DNA from: Chloracidobacterium sp. N
GTDB lineage: Bacteria > Acidobacteriota > Blastocatellia > Chloracidobacteriales > Chloracidobacteriaceae
DNA: 64,000 nt
Reading direction: 5' to 3'
Assembly (NCBI RefSeq): GCF_018304765.1
Contig: NZ_CP072643.1
Coordinates: 558,001-622,000, forward strand
Numbering within the stretch: the stretch's first letter is position 1; the number at the start of each line of letters is the position of its first letter. The notes under the pieces were generated by a model that was given only the letters and a program-made list of their open reading frames with translations, was not told where the DNA came from and did not search any database. A program made the translations under genes and the position numbers. Of the stretch, positions 36,226-47,600 are shown piece by piece.

Positions 36226-37023
36226 CTAAATGTGTTCGGCAAAGGACTCCGACTGCCGGTTGAATGTGAACTGCCCACCGTAGAACACCGCCACGGCCAG
36301 CACCAACAGCCACAGCAACCGGCGCGGGTCAGGGACTTCGCCATAATAGAATATCTGCTGGTAGCCGTAAAAAAGTCCCACCAGCGGATTGTGCTCGACA
36401 ATCCACCGCGCCCGTTCGGGAATCGCCGTCAGCGGATACATAATCGGCATCATAAAGAACAGAATGGTCACGATGTGACCGAGCAGGTGCTGCGTATCCC
36501 GAAACGTCACGCTGAGCGCCGACAGCGCCATCGTCAGACCGGACAACAGCAGCGCCTGAATGAGCACCAGCACCGGAAAGCATACCAGTCCCCACCCCAG
36601 CGGCAGCCGGAAGGCAAGCAACAGCAGCAACAGCAGCGGCAGCGACAGCAGATAGTTGACCATCCCGGCCAGCACCGGCACGAGCGGCAGCACCGGCGTG
36701 GGGAAAATGGTCTTACCGACGTACGAAGCGCCTTCCAGAATCGAGGTCGAACCTTGCAGCAGGGCCGTCGAAAACCATATCCACGGGAGCAGGCCGCTGA
36801 GGATAAAGACCGGATAGGCTGGCGCGTTGACCTGCAGGAAGTACCCGAAGACGATACTGTAGGTCAGCATCAGCAGCAGCGGGTTGAGGAACGTCCAGAA
36901 GAAACCGAGTACCGAACCTTTGTACCGCCCGCGCAGGTCGCGGATGACAAGAGAATACAGCAGCCAACCGTAATCGCGGAAAATCGTCAGGCGCATCCGC
37001 GATATGTCCTTCAGGTCCTGCAA
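36226..37023 (-). CDS. ABC-2 polysaccharide export permease (Wzm-like)
   Basis: Integral membrane protein of 265 residues with six hydrophobic segments and the N-terminal RDYGWLLYSLVIRDLRGRYKGS..G pattern of O-antigen/teichoic-acid export permeases. The C-terminal WIVEHNPLVGLFYGYQ also fits. It should move a lipid-linked glycan together with an ATPase (Wzt), but no ATPase gene is adjacent: neighbours are acnA and the Pcs-like gene. Start taken as TTG at 37023 because GGAGGAA precedes it; ATG at 36996 is a good alternative. Confidence 0.83.
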   Translation of the reverse strand: MQDLKDISRMRLTIFRDYGWLLYSLVIRDLRGRYKGSVLGFFWTFLNPLLLMLTYSIVFGYFLQVNAPAYPVFILSGLLPWIWFSTALLQGSTSILEGASYVGKTIFPTPVLPLVPVLAGMVNYLLSLPLLLLLLLAFRLPLGWGLVCFPVLVLIQALLLSGLTMALSALSVTFRDTQHLLGHIVTILFFMMPIMYPLTAIPERARWIVEHNPLVGLFYGYQQIFYYGEVPDPRRLLWLLVLAVAVFYGGQFTFNRQSESFAEHI

Positions 37024-37094
37024 GAAGCGTGTTTCCTCCGGCTTCGTCGTTCAGCCCGCCACAGCGTTTGACGGCGGTGTTCCACCCAAGCCCG

Positions 37095-39833
37095 CTACGT
37101 TAGCATTTGCCGGAGCACGTAGGGCAAAATTCCGCCGTAGCGGTAATAGTCAATCTCCACGGGGGTGTCGAGGCGGAGCTGCACCGGGATGCGCTCCACC
37201 GTCCCGTTAGCCCGTTCAATCACGAGCGTCACCATCTGGCGCGGGCTGACGCCACCGGACAAACCTTCCAGGGCATAGGTTTCGCTGCCGTCAAGGGCCA
37301 GCGACTGTACCGTGACACCGCCAGTAAATTGACAGGGCAGCACGCCCATGCCGGCGAGGTTGCTGCGGTGGATACGCTCGAAGCTTTCCGCCACCACCAC
37401 CCGTACGCCCAGCAGCGCCGTGCCCTTTGCCGCCCAGTCGCGGGAACTGCCCGTGCCGTATTCTTTCCCGGCCAAAACAAAGAGCGGCGTCCGGGTTTCG
37501 GCATAGCGCATGGCGGCGTCATAGATGGCCATCCGTTCGCCGCTGGGCTGGTGCACCGTGATGCCGCCTTCCGTCCCCGGCACCATGAGGTTTTTGATGC
37601 GGACATTGGCGAACGTGCCGCGCATCATGACCTCGTGGTTGCCCCGGCGCGCGCCGTAACTGTTGAAATCGGCCACGGCCACCTGTCGCGCCTGAAGGTA
37701 TTGCCCGGCCGGGGAGGTCGGCTTGATGCTGCCCGCCGGGGAGATGTGATCGGTCGTGACGGAATCGCCAAAGATCGCCAGCGCCCGCCCGCCGTGAATG
37801 TCAGCAAACGTACCCGTTTCCAGACTGAAGTCGGCAAAAAACGGCGGTTCCTGGATGTAGGTCGAATCCGCCTGCCACCGATAGACCTGCCCGGTGACGG
37901 TGGGAATGGCATTCCACAGCGGATGTTCAGCGGTGAAATCAGCGTAAAGCCGCTGGTAAGTCTCGCGGTCAAAGGCTGCTGCCAGTACCGCTCCAATCTC
38001 TTCGGTCGTCGGCCAGACCTCCCGCAGATACACCGGCTGACCGGCATCGTCATACCCCAGCGGCTCCTGCGCCAGGTCGAGCGTCACCCGCCCGGCCAGG
38101 GCAAAGGCAACGACCAGCGGCGGACTCATCAGAAAGTTGGCTTTGACATTGGGATGCACCCGCGCCTCGAAGTTGCGGTTGCCGGAAAGCACACTGGCCG
38201 CCACCAGGCTGTGCGTGGTGATGGCTTCCTCGATGGCCGGATCGAGCGGACCTGAGTTGCCGATGCAGGTCGTGCAGCCATAACCCACAACATCAAAGCC
38301 CACCTGCCGCAGGTCGTGCAGCAGGCCGGTTTTTTCCAGGTAAGCCGTGACGGCGCGTGAGCCGGGGGCCAGCGAAGTCTTGACCGTGGGGCGCACGCGC
38401 AGCCCACGCGCCACCGCCTTCCGTGCCAGCAGACCGGCAGCCAGCATCACGCTGGGGTTTGACGTGTTCGTGCAGGAAGTGATGGCGGCAATGACGACAT
38501 CCCCGTGGCCAAGATCGCCAAAGTAGGGATCGCTTACGGCATGGCGTGTGGCAACCGCATCGGGTGCGACACCGAACCCGCCTTCTTTGACCGGCTTCTG
38601 GAGGCTCTCCCCAAAGGCCGGGGCCAACCGCCCGACGGCAATCCGGTCCTGGGGACGCTTCGGGCCAGCCACGCTGGCTTCCACGGTCGCCAAATCCAGT
38701 TCCAGAACCGTTGAATAGCGGCAGGCCCCCGCGGCCGGGATGCCGAACATCCCCTGTGCCTCGAAGTAGTTACGCACCGTGGCGACGTGCTCCGGCGAGC
38801 GGCCCGTGGCCAGCAGATAGGTGCAGGTTTTTTCATCCACCGGGAAAAAGCCCATGGTCGCACCGTATTCCGGCGCCATGTTGGCAATTGTGGCCCGGTC
38901 GGGAACGCTCAACTCCGCCGCCCCTTCCCCGTGAAACTCGACGAACTTCCCGACGACACCCGCCTTGCGCAGCATTTCCGTAACGGTCAGCACGAGGTCG
39001 GTGGCCGTAACGCCCTCGCGCAGGCGGCCCTTGAGGTTGACCCCAACCACGTCCGGGGTCAGAAACGACACGGGTTGACCCAGCATGGCGGCTTCGGCTT
39101 CGATGCCCCCCACGCCCCAGCCGACGATGCCCAGGCCGTTGATCATGGTTGTGTGGGAGTCCGTCCCCACGAGCGTGTCCGGGAAGTACAGGTCATCGCG
39201 GGAAAGTACGCCCTGCGCCAGATATTCCAGATTGACCTGATGGCAGATGCCGATGCCCGGCGGAATGACCCGAAACGTCCTGAACGCCTGCATGCCCCAC
39301 TTCAGAAACTCATAGCGTTCCCGGTTGCGCTCAAACTCCAACTGCATGTTGAGCGTCAGCGGATCGGCCGGCGTGCCATTGCCACCCAGCCCGTTGCCGC
39401 CCAGGGTCGGCAGGTTTCGTTCGCGCCCGGTGAAATCCACCTGCACGGAATGGTCAATGACCAAATCCACGGGCACGAGCGGCTCGATGAGCGCCGGGTC
39501 GCGGCCCAGGCGTTCGAGCGCCGAGCGCATGGCGGCCAGATCGCACAGCAGCGGCACGCCGGTGAAATCCTGAAGCAGTACCCGCGCAACGACGAAGGGA
39601 ATCTCCGCCGTCCGCTCAGCCGTCGGCGCCCACTGCGCCAGACGGCGCACGTCGTCTTCGGTGATGCGTTTTCCGTCGCAGTTGCGCAAGACAGATTCCA
39701 GCACGATGCGCAGTGAGACCGGCAGCGTGGCAGTATCGCCAAAGCCGGCCGCTGCCAGCGCCGGGAGCGAGACCAGCCGCCCCGTACCACCGCTGCCAAG
39801 GGGAAAGGTTTGAGTCAGTGCCGTCAGGTCCAT
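37095..39833 (-). CDS. acnA: Aconitate hydratase AcnA
   Basis: TCA-cycle [4Fe-4S] enzyme interconverting citrate and isocitrate, 912 residues, as expected for the AcnA/IRP1 type. Cluster cysteines lie in [10 protein letters not shown] (~residue 457) and [11 protein letters not shown] (~520-523). Other family signatures: [24 protein letters not shown], the swivel domain SRDWAAKGT and [17 protein letters not shown] at 39833 with a weak RBS. Possible alternate activity on 2-methylisocitrate cannot be judged. Confidence 0.95.
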   Translation of the reverse strand: MDLTALTQTFPLGSGGTGRLVSLPALAAAGFGDTATLPVSLRIVLESVLRNCDGKRITEDDVRRLAQWAPTAERTAEIPFVVARVLLQDFTGVPLLCDLAAMRSALERLGRDPALIEPLVPVDLVIDHSVQVDFTGRERNLPTLGGNGLGGNGTPADPLTLNMQLEFERNRERYEFLKWGMQAFRTFRVIPPGIGICHQVNLEYLAQGVLSRDDLYFPDTLVGTDSHTTMINGLGIVGWGVGGIEAEAAMLGQPVSFLTPDVVGVNLKGRLREGVTATDLVLTVTEMLRKAGVVGKFVEFHGEGAAELSVPDRATIANMAPEYGATMGFFPVDEKTCTYLLATGRSPEHVATVRNYFEAQGMFGIPAAGACRYSTVLELDLATVEASVAGPKRPQDRIAVGRLAPAFGESLQKPVKEGGFGVAPDAVATRHAVSDPYFGDLGHGDVVIAAITSCTNTSNPSVMLAAGLLARKAVARGLRVRPTVKTSLAPGSRAVTAYLEKTGLLHDLRQVGFDVVGYGCTTCIGNSGPLDPAIEEAITTHSLVAASVLSGNRNFEARVHPNVKANFLMSPPLVVAFALAGRVTLDLAQEPLGYDDAGQPVYLREVWPTTEEIGAVLAAAFDRETYQRLYADFTAEHPLWNAIPTVTGQVYRWQADSTYIQEPPFFADFSLETGTFADIHGGRALAIFGDSVTTDHISPAGSIKPTSPAGQYLQARQVAVADFNSYGARRGNHEVMMRGTFANVRIKNLMVPGTEGGITVHQPSGERMAIYDAAMRYAETRTPLFVLAGKEYGTGSSRDWAAKGTALLGVRVVVAESFERIHRSNLAGMGVLPCQFTGGVTVQSLALDGSETYALEGLSGGVSPRQMVTLVIERANGTVERIPVQLRLDTPVEIDYYRYGGILPYVLRQMLT

Positions 39834-39961
39834 AGGTTTTCGCCAGTTTGTATTTTTGAGAACATTTCCGATGACATATCACACCGGGGCGACTTCGCGC
39901 GAGTCCAGAGCACAGGTGCAGCCAGCTCCAGCGGGCAGGGCTGCGTTGCACTTTGGGGAGT

Positions 39962-41032
39962 TCAGGGCATCCCCCGGCCGAACCACCGCCGCAGTGGGGC
40001 CGTAAGCCGCCACGAACGTGACGCCAGAATGGCGTGAAGCTGATGCTGGAACTGCGCCGCCTGCTGTTGGGTGCGGTGGAGTTCTTCCTGACAGGACTGA
40101 AGGGCGGACTGTGTTTCGGAAAGCCGCTGGTGCGCCTGGACAAGCTCCCCTTCCCTGGCCTGCACTGCGGCTTCCAGTTCAGCCAGACGGGCCGCAAGCT
40201 GCGCCGCCTGAGTCTGCGCCTGCATCTGGACGTTGTGCAACTGCGCCCCCAGGCGGGCAATTTCCTCGTCTTTGGCGTGCCAGACGGCGGCCACCTCCCG
40301 GTCTTTTTTCTGAAGTTCCGCCTGAAGGTTCCGCTCGGCTTCCAGTTGGACTTCCCGCAGGCGCTCGCGCAGCTCCAGCACCCGGCACTGCATGGCCAGG
40401 GGATCGAAGTCTTCCGTCCCCAGCGTACGCAACAGCCGCAGCCACGGCTCGAACCGTTCCCGGTGCTGCACGTCCGTCACCAGACACCAGCGGGACACCG
40501 CCAGCGCCGGATGCACATCGGCCATGGTCAGCAACAGCGGACTTCCCCCCTGCTGGCGACGGACGGCCATCAGGTCGCCGATGTGAATGACATCCTCCGC
40601 GTCAAGCCACCGCCCCAGGATGCCGTCGTAGGCCGCCAGCGACGGCACCTCCGCCAGGCGGTCAAACAGGCCCACATGCGGCGCTTCGGCCGGTGGTTCG
40701 GAAGCAAACAAGGCAGCATACCGCTGCACGAAAGCGGCATCGTCTTCCTGGGCGACGGCCGTCAAAAACCTCGCCGGCCAGTGGTTGAGGGCTTCGGGCG
40801 AGGTATCCGGCGGGTCAGCCGTTTCCGGCGCGGTCAGGGCGAACGTCCCCCGGAGCAGCCCACAGGCGCGCGCCAGGTAGGCAATCCGCCGGTCAAGCAC
40901 ATGCCAGGCCGCCGGGCCAGTGCCCGGTTTGGTCGCCTCTGGTGACACAACAGACGCGCTCCCATCCGGGGCGCGGCGCTGAATGCCATCGGTTACAGTC
41001 ATGCTATCGTACGGCTCACCTGGTGATTTCAT
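39962..41032 (-). CDS. Coiled-coil protein with [11 protein letters not shown] tail
   Basis: A 356-residue soluble protein of unknown function. Residues ~50-210 form a globular domain I do not recognise ([22 protein letters not shown]). Residues ~215-335 are a long Glu/Gln/Leu-rich coiled coil (heptads with many [10 protein letters not shown]-like repeats). The C-terminus [14 protein letters not shown] is a motif commonly found at the end of coiled coils in multi-domain glycosyltransferases and methyltransferases of polysaccharide clusters. It may therefore be an accessory or scaffold in glycan synthesis. ATG at 41032 lies close to the divergent mtnP; ATG at 41002 is an alternative start. Confidence 0.7.
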   Translation of the reverse strand: MKSPGEPYDSMTVTDGIQRRAPDGSASVVSPEATKPGTGPAAWHVLDRRIAYLARACGLLRGTFALTAPETADPPDTSPEALNHWPARFLTAVAQEDDAAFVQRYAALFASEPPAEAPHVGLFDRLAEVPSLAAYDGILGRWLDAEDVIHIGDLMAVRRQQGGSPLLLTMADVHPALAVSRWCLVTDVQHRERFEPWLRLLRTLGTEDFDPLAMQCRVLELRERLREVQLEAERNLQAELQKKDREVAAVWHAKDEEIARLGAQLHNVQMQAQTQAAQLAARLAELEAAVQAREGELVQAHQRLSETQSALQSCQEELHRTQQQAAQFQHQLHAILASRSWRLTAPLRRWFGRGMP

Positions 41033-41053
41033 TGTGGAGTGTACAACGCCTGT

Positions 41054-41947
41054 ATGACCACCTTACCTTCGTCGCCCATCAAGTATGCCGTCATCGGCGG
41101 GAGTGGTTTTTACCGCATGGAAGCTTTCGAGGAAACAGAAGAGCTGTTTCTCGACACCCCGTTTGGAAAACCCTCCGACGCCATCATCACCGGACGGCTG
41201 GACGGCGTGCCCATGGCCTTTTTGCCGCGCCACGGTCGCGGACATCTCCTGCTGCCTTCCGAACTGCCCTATCGCGCCAACATGTACGCCCTGAAGATGC
41301 TGGGCGTCGAGTTTGTCATCTCGATTTCGGCCGTCGGCTCACTGCGGGAGGAACTCAAGCCGCTCGATGTCGTCATTCCCGACCAGTTTTTCGACCGGAC
41401 GCGCGGACGAACCGCCGAATCCACCTTCTTCGGCGAAGGCATCGTGGCCCACGTCACCTTTGCTGACCCCGTGTGCCCGGTGTTGTGCGACGCGCTGGAA
41501 GCGGCCGGACGCGAACTGGGCAACGTGACCGTCCACCGGGGTGGTACGTACCTGTGCATGGAAGGGCCGGCGTTTTCCACCCGCGCCGAGTCGAATGTGT
41601 ACCGGCAATGGGGCATGGACATCATCGGGATGACCAACCTCCAGGAAGCCAAACTCGCGCGCGAAGCGGAAATGAGTTACGCCACGCTGGCAATGGTCAC
41701 GGATTACGACTGCTGGCATCCGGGTCATGCCGATGTGACGGTGGAAATGGTCATTGACTACCTCAACCGCAACGTGGCGACCGCGCAGCGCATCGTGCGG
41801 GGAACGCTCCGCCGCCTGGCTGCGACCAATCCCACCTCGCCCTACGCTTCTGCGCTCAAAAACGCCATCATGACGCGCCCGGACCTGGTGTTTCCCGAAA
41901 CGCGCCGGCGGCTGGCGGCCATCATCGGCAAGTACCTGCCACTGTAA
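41054..41947 (+). CDS. mtnP: S-methyl-5'-thioadenosine phosphorylase
   Basis: Recycles methylthioadenosine from polyamine and related pathways into adenine and 5-methylthioribose-1-phosphate. 297 residues. Family features: GGSGFY near the N-terminus, PRHGRGH, AVGSLRE, DQFFDRT, and the [33 protein letters not shown] region for substrate binding. The alternative substrate of the family is guanosine/inosine, but the Thr/Asp pattern fits MTA phosphorylase. Start ATG 41054 is 15 nt from a GGAG; GTG at 41039 in the same frame is an alternative. Confidence 0.9.
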   Translation: MTTLPSSPIKYAVIGGSGFYRMEAFEETEELFLDTPFGKPSDAIITGRLDGVPMAFLPRHGRGHLLLPSELPYRANMYALKMLGVEFVISISAVGSLREELKPLDVVIPDQFFDRTRGRTAESTFFGEGIVAHVTFADPVCPVLCDALEAAGRELGNVTVHRGGTYLCMEGPAFSTRAESNVYRQWGMDIIGMTNLQEAKLAREAEMSYATLAMVTDYDCWHPGHADVTVEMVIDYLNRNVATAQRIVRGTLRRLAATNPTSPYASALKNAIMTRPDLVFPETRRRLAAIIGKYLPL

Positions 41948-41986
41948 CGCGGCCGGTACTCTGCCTGGCGGACGTGCCGGGCGCGG

Positions 41987-42730
41987 TCAGAACCAACTCT
42001 CCCAGACTGCCCCCACCCGGACGGCATGCACCGTTGCGGAGATGCGGTCGCGGTCGCCGTCAAAGGGTTCAATCCAGTGCAGACGGTAGCTGTCGAAAAT
42101 CAGTGCGTCGCCGACGCCATAGGTAACGGACGCACTGGGCTGCTCCAACTGCGCTGGCGACGGGATTTCATCGCCATCGAAACGGGCGTCCCACAATCGC
42201 AGACCGCCGCCGGACTGTGGCGGCTGAAGCATGACGACCACGGTGAGCGCCGGCGCGCGGGCGGCAAGCTGTTCGGGCCGCAGCCCTTCGATGTCGAAGT
42301 GGATTTCGCCGCCCTGATGGGCCACCCAACCGCCGGCCGGAAAGATGTGCACCCCGGCCCCGCACCAACCCTCCCGCTGAATGACCGGCTGCCCAACCGC
42401 CGCGCGCAGCAGGCGGCGCATCCGGCGCTGCAGGCCCGGGGCATACCTTTCGACCAGGGCATTGCGTTCGGCGGCTTCGGCAAAGTAGTCTGCCTCACGT
42501 TCCATTTCGAGGTCGGTGTACCAGGCGCGCCCCAGGGAAAACTGCAATCCACCAAAGGCTTCCACCCAGTGGTCACGAGCGGCATAGACCCCCTCGACCA
42601 GACGCGCACATTCGGCAACACCAAGCCAGCCCCGCACGCATACAGCCAGATCGGATGGGAGCGGAAGGGCTGGCTCAGCGCACTCCCGAATTGCAGGAAC
42701 GGCAGCAGGTGTGGATTCCAGAAGGTTCAT
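41987..42730 (-). CDS. 2OG-Fe(II) dioxygenase-like protein
   Basis: A 247-residue double-stranded beta-helix protein. Iron ligands H144 and D146 (EIHFD) and H218 (YRLHW), with R229 eleven residues later as the likely 2-oxoglutarate-binding arginine (DRDRIS). These match the HxD...H...R signature of 2OG/Fe(II) oxygenases. Substrate unknown. The upstream gene hpnA ends 13 nt before this start, so they probably share a transcript, which raises a hopanoid-modifying role as a hypothesis. I choose ATG at 42730 for its GAGGGAG RBS; ATG at 42757, overlapping hpnA, is possible. Confidence 0.75.
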   Translation of the reverse strand: MNLLESTPAAVPAIRECAEPALPLPSDLAVCVRGWLGVAECARLVEGVYAARDHWVEAFGGLQFSLGRAWYTDLEMEREADYFAEAAERNALVERYAPGLQRRMRRLLRAAVGQPVIQREGWCGAGVHIFPAGGWVAHQGGEIHFDIEGLRPEQLAARAPALTVVVMLQPPQSGGGLRLWDARFDGDEIPSPAQLEQPSASVTYGVGDALIFDSYRLHWIEPFDGDRDRISATVHAVRVGAVWESWF

Positions 42731-42743
42731 ACAACCGGCTCCC

Positions 42744-43730
42744 TCAGACGTAGCCATGGTCCCGAAACCAGGTTACAGCTTCCTGCAACGCCGTCTCGAT
42801 GGGCGTTTGGGGCAGGCCCAGGTAGGTCACGGCACGTGTCGCGTCATAATACATCGGATGCGCTGCCATGCGGGCCGAATCAAAGGCGACCGTCGGCGGC
42901 TTTCCCGTCAGCCGACTCAGGAAGAATTCATCCATTGCGCCAACGACAACCGGCAACCAGTGGGGCAGGCGGCGCGTTGGGGCCGGCAGCCCGGTAATGG
43001 CCGCCAGGGTGTCCAGAATTTCCTTGAGCGTCATGTTCCGGTGGCCGAGGATGTACCGCTCGCCGACGCGCCCTTTCTCGGCGGCACGGATATGCCCGAT
43101 GGCGACATCCCGCACGTGAATCAGGTTCATCCCCGTGTCCACGTAGGCCGGCATGCGCCGTTGCAGAAACCGCAACACGATGTCGCCGGTCGGCGTGGGT
43201 TTGACATCGTACGGCCCAATAGGCGTGCTGGGATTGACGATGACAACGGGAAGCCCCTCGCGGGCGGCTTCGCGGGCAAGCTGTTCCGCCAGAAACTTGG
43301 ACTTCTTGTAATCGCTGACGAGTTCCCCGACGGTGGTCTGAAACGTCTCGTCGGCAACTTCGCCTTCGGGCGGTACGCCGATGGCCGCCACCGAACTGGT
43401 GTGGACAAGGCGTTTGATGCCGGCGGCGCGCGCTGCCTGCAGGACGTGGCGCGTGCCTTCGACATTGGCGCGATAGATGGCGTCCCGGTCACGCCGCAGC
43501 AGGCTGTAGTGGGCGGCCACGTGAAAGGCCCACTCACAGTCGGCCATGGCGCGGGTCAGCAGCGCCACGTCGTCGAGATCGCCTTCGATGACTTCGACGT
43601 TCAGACCTTCGAGATTGCGCCGGTCACTGTTGCGTCGCGCCAGCGCCCGGACTTCAGCCCCACCGGCAAGCAGTTCGCGCAGCACACTGGCGCCGACAAA
43701 GCCGGTGCCGCCTGTGACAAAAACCTTCAT
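42744..43730 (-). CDS. hpnA: Hopanoid-associated sugar epimerase HpnA
   Basis: Extended SDR enzyme of 328 residues. NAD loop TGGTGFVGA, then SDRRNLEGL, the active-site SSVAAIG and DYKKSK (YxxxK), and the diagnostic VIVNPSTPIGP(Y)DVKPTPTG plus MPAYVDTGMNLIHV of HpnA. It is believed to act in side-chain building of bacteriohopanepolyols; its exact reaction is not settled. Separated by ~28 kb from hpnI/hpnG in this window. ATG at 43730. Confidence 0.88.
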   Translation of the reverse strand: MKVFVTGGTGFVGASVLRELLAGGAEVRALARRNSDRRNLEGLNVEVIEGDLDDVALLTRAMADCEWAFHVAAHYSLLRRDRDAIYRANVEGTRHVLQAARAAGIKRLVHTSSVAAIGVPPEGEVADETFQTTVGELVSDYKKSKFLAEQLAREAAREGLPVVIVNPSTPIGPYDVKPTPTGDIVLRFLQRRMPAYVDTGMNLIHVRDVAIGHIRAAEKGRVGERYILGHRNMTLKEILDTLAAITGLPAPTRRLPHWLPVVVGAMDEFFLSRLTGKPPTVAFDSARMAAHPMYYDATRAVTYLGLPQTPIETALQEAVTWFRDHGYV

Positions 43731-43754
43731 GGGCGCGCGCCAATGGGCAGAGGG

Positions 43755-44390
43755 CTACTCGACGATGGCAATGAGATTGACCAGACCGACCATCTGGTTT
43801 GAGGAGAAGATTTCACGTTCGGAAAGCTGGTTGAGAAGCAGCGCACCTTCCGCCGTCAGGCGCAGTTCGACATTGCGGAGCGTCGTCACACGACCGCCGA
43901 TCAACCGGAGGGGAAGCTGTTCGGAGGGAAGTGTTGCCGTGAACAGGGGCACCGTCCGGTCGAGCTCACCCTCGGTCACCAGAGTGGCCCACACCAACGG
44001 CAGTTTGCCGACGGTATCCAGCCGAAAGCCCCGGAGTTCGACATCGGCTTTGGGCGTTTCCAGCGCCAGTCCGCCGCGCCATACAGCCGTGCCGCGTCCC
44101 GACGCCAGATCAAGCAGGCCGTCCGCCACCGGCAAGGTTACGGCGTCGCCATCGGCGGCCGAGGCCCCGACGGTATCGTACGCCACATGCGCCCGGCGCA
44201 GATAGCCACGGAAAGCATCGGTGAACTGTATCCGCACCCGTCCGCCGACGAGGGTGTGCACCGATGTCGCCCGCATCGGGCGCGTGCCGCCATCCTGCTG
44301 CGCCAGCGCCACTACGGGCGCAAATCCAACCACACCGAGTAACCACACCCAGAGGAAGCCTTTGCCTGTCCAGTTCCACCGCCAATGCAC
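43755..44390 (-). CDS. Exported protein of unknown function
   Basis: A 211-residue protein with an N-terminal signal peptide (basic start, GFLWVWLLGVVGFAPVVALAQQ, likely cleavage after ALA). The mature part is beta-rich with no cysteines and no motif I recognise (VHTLVGGRVRIQFTDAFRGYL, LVTEGELDRTVPLF). Start is GTG at 44390, with AAGGAGAG 8 nt upstream. It sits 24 nt upstream of hpnA on the same strand, so the order is exported protein, hpnA, oxygenase. The 229 nt upstream up to the receptor gene contain no gene and should hold the promoter. Confidence 0.7.
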   Translation of the reverse strand: MHWRWNWTGKGFLWVWLLGVVGFAPVVALAQQDGGTRPMRATSVHTLVGGRVRIQFTDAFRGYLRRAHVAYDTVGASAADGDAVTLPVADGLLDLASGRGTAVWRGGLALETPKADVELRGFRLDTVGKLPLVWATLVTEGELDRTVPLFTATLPSEQLPLRLIGGRVTTLRNVELRLTAEGALLLNQLSEREIFSSNQMVGLVNLIAIVE

Positions 44391-44619
44391 AACCGGTTCT
44401 CTCCTTTGCAAACCGTGATGACCAACCTGACCGATTTGACGCCCCAACCGAACGCCATGTGGAAACGCCACGTGGAGCCGACCGGGGACACCTGAAACCA
44501 GCCGTTCCCTGAATGTACAGGGCGTATGTGCGGCAAAGATTGTTGATTTTGTTCCGGTCTGCAAGTCAGCACCCGCACAAACAGACACCCAAAATGGCTT
44601 CCACCACGGGAAGTCGCGG

Positions 44620-47600
44620 TTAAAACCGTAGTTTGACGCCTAATTGAAGCTGCCGTGCCCCAAACACATCGCGCGGAGCGCCGAACTGCAACAGTGGGTT
44701 CGGCGGCACAGCGAGACTGGTTCCTCCATAAGCCAGATTCAGGTCGCGGATGTTGACCCGGTTCGCCACGTTGAATGCATCGAGTGTCACTTCCAATCCG
44801 CTGTGCTCACTCAGCCGGAAGCGGCGGCCAAGGCGGACATCCACCGTGGCGAATCCCGGACCCCGAAAGCTGTTGCGCGGAAGCAGCCCCGGACGGTCAC
44901 TGTTGGGATTGCCATCGCCGTTGAAGTCTCCTCCAGCAAAAACGTTGAACGGACGCCCGCTTTCCAGCGCGATGACGACGGCTCCCTGCCAGCCGCCCAG
45001 CCATCCGGTCGGGCGTGGCGCTTCTCCGGCAACGGTCGCGGCCAGGCGATGCGTCGCATGCTGGCGCGACAGAAACCGCTCCAGCGTGAGTCCTTCGGGA
45101 TAGTCGGCCAGATTGTTGACGGCATCCACCGTCGTCAGCGTTTTCGACCACGTATGCGCCACGGACAACGACCAGCCCCGGTGCCAGGTGCGGCGGGCCA
45201 TAAAAAAGCCGCCGTGGTAGCCACTTGCGCCAAGGTTGTCGGTGACAAAAAAGTGCCCCAGTTCGGCAAACCGGCGGCTGGCCAGAATGGGCTTGCCCGT
45301 CGGCAGCATGCCCGTCTGAAAGGCATTGAGGTTGCCGGTGTGGCCTGGCAGTTTCAGCGCCAGCACGCGCAGGTACGCCGCCGACCACACCACCCCCCAC
45401 CACGGATACTCCGCGCCCAGCGTGAAGTGCTGAGCGTAGGGATTGCGCAGCCGGCGGCTGAGGTTGTCGGCAAAACTGGCCGTAGCACCGCTTTCCGCTG
45501 TTGGCAGCGGCAGGGTGCCCGGCGGCAATGGCTGCCCGACCGGTACGCCATAGCCAGCCGGCGCGCTGGCCGTTCCGCGCAGAAAAATATCGGTTGCCCG
45601 CGCGGCCCCAATCGGCGAGGTGGCCGAAGGCGGGCCGCTGATCGTCGCCTGCCGGAAACGTCCGGCAAAGCGGGCCACATCGGCAAAGACCTGGGGCGCG
45701 GTGGGTACGTCGCCGCGTGAAATCCATTCCGCGCCAAAGATGACCTGCCCGACACTGGACGCTATCCGGTCCGTGAACACCCCGTAGCCCGCCCGGACGA
45801 CACCGCGCCCCACGGCCCATGCCACCCCCACCCGTGGCTGGAAGTTGTTGCGGTCACGCCGGTCAAAAAACCGGCGGGGATAGGTTTCCACGTCGTACCG
45901 GAGACCGAAGGTGACGGTCAGCGACGACGCGGCCTGCCACTGATCCTGCCCAAACAGGCCGTAATGCGCGTGGACAAGCTGCGTGGTGACATTCGGCCGC
46001 AGGGCTTCTGGCACGGCGCGTGTAAAGGGAAAGGGCACTGGCGGCGCCGTCGTTGCGCCCGTCACGAAGGGAAACCAGAAGGTGCTCGGCTGCGGATTTG
46101 GCTGCCCGTCGGGCGTGCGGTTGAGAAACGCCGGGAGCAGTCCGCCAAAAATGATGCGCGCCGGAAAGAACAAATCCCACCGCGCGGTGTCGTCCAGCCG
46201 CGACCAGTCTCCGCCGACCTTGACGGTGTGCGCGCCCTTCAACTGCGTCAGTACCCCGGCGAGTTGAAGCCGGTCTTCGCGGTAGTCATCCACGTCGGAC
46301 GTGCTTTTGCCCATGACGATCAGGTTGGGCAGCTCCAGCGCCGGTTCGGCAAAACGCGGGCGAAAGGTGAAGTCACGGCGCGCCCACTGCCCGCGTACTT
46401 CGCCGACGCGCGTCGGCGTCAGCACCGCCGTGTAGGTGGCGCTGACGGTCACATCCGTCGTCCGGTTGTCGCGGGCGGTCGTCGAAGCCGGTGAGGCCCG
46501 GCCGCCGCCGCCCAGAAAACCGCGCGCCGTGCCGGCCAGCGCATTCAGCCGCACGGCCAGCGTATGGCGGTCGTTCGGGCGCCAGTCCACGCGCCCAAAG
46601 CCCAGATCGTAGTCCCCGGTTCGTATCTGATCGGCCGTTTCCGGCGTCAGGCCGTAGTGTCGCCGGACGGCATTGATGGCTTCGAGATTCGACAGGATGA
46701 CCTGCGAAAACCGGTTCGATTCCGCCCGGCGCTGCCCTTCGTAGCTGGTCAGGAAAAACCAGCGGTCCCGGCGCAGCGGCCCGCCAAGCGTGGCGCCGTA
46801 CTGGAACTGGCGCAGCACCCACTGCGAGCCGGTCAGCAGCGGACGGGCGCTGAGCGCGTCGTGGATGCCATAGCCGTAAAGGCTGCCGTGAAGGTCATTG
46901 GTGCCGGATTTCGTCAGGATGTTGACAAAACCGCCCAGCGAGCGCCCGTACTCACTTTCAAACGTGGCATTGCTCACCCGAAAGGCCGCAACAGCCTCGG
47001 TCGGCGGGGTTGCCCGTGGCAGGCCCGTGACGGTCTGGATATGGTCAAGGCCATCAAGCTGCACAAGCGTGTTGAGTTCGGTCTGGCCGCCAAAGGCAAT
47101 GCGCGGCGCGGCGGCCGCGCCAACACCGATGTCCGGCTCCTTGAACGGCCCGCCGCCCACGTTTTCGCGGCCGGGCGTGACGCCGGGCGAGAGTTTCACC
47201 AGGTCCACGAAGTTGCGGCCGGACAGCGGCAGCGCCTGGATGCTCCGCTCATCCACGGTGCGACTCTGCCCGGCGCTGGTCGTCTCGATGGCCGTCGTGT
47301 CGGCCCGCACTTCGGCGTCGAACGTCGGCGTGGGCACGAGCACCAGCAGGGCGTCCCGCTGCTCCCCCAGTTGCAGGGTGATGAGCATCTCGACGGCCGC
47401 CCCCGCCGTGGGATGGCGCGCTGCCACCCGGTACGTCGCCGGTTCAAGCGCCGTGAAGACGTACCGCCCCTGCGCATCGGTTGTCACTTCCCGAACGACG
47501 TTGCGCCGCGTATCGTGAACCACCACGGTTGCGCCGGCGACCGGCAAACGCTCGCCATCCACAACACTGCCGGTCAGCCGGGCGAGCGTTGACTGGGCTG

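Noticed and set aside
35329-37071. 580-codon plus-strand frame spanning the Pcs-like and permease genes
   Set aside because: It crosses two genes on the opposite strand and has low-complexity Gln/Arg/His composition.
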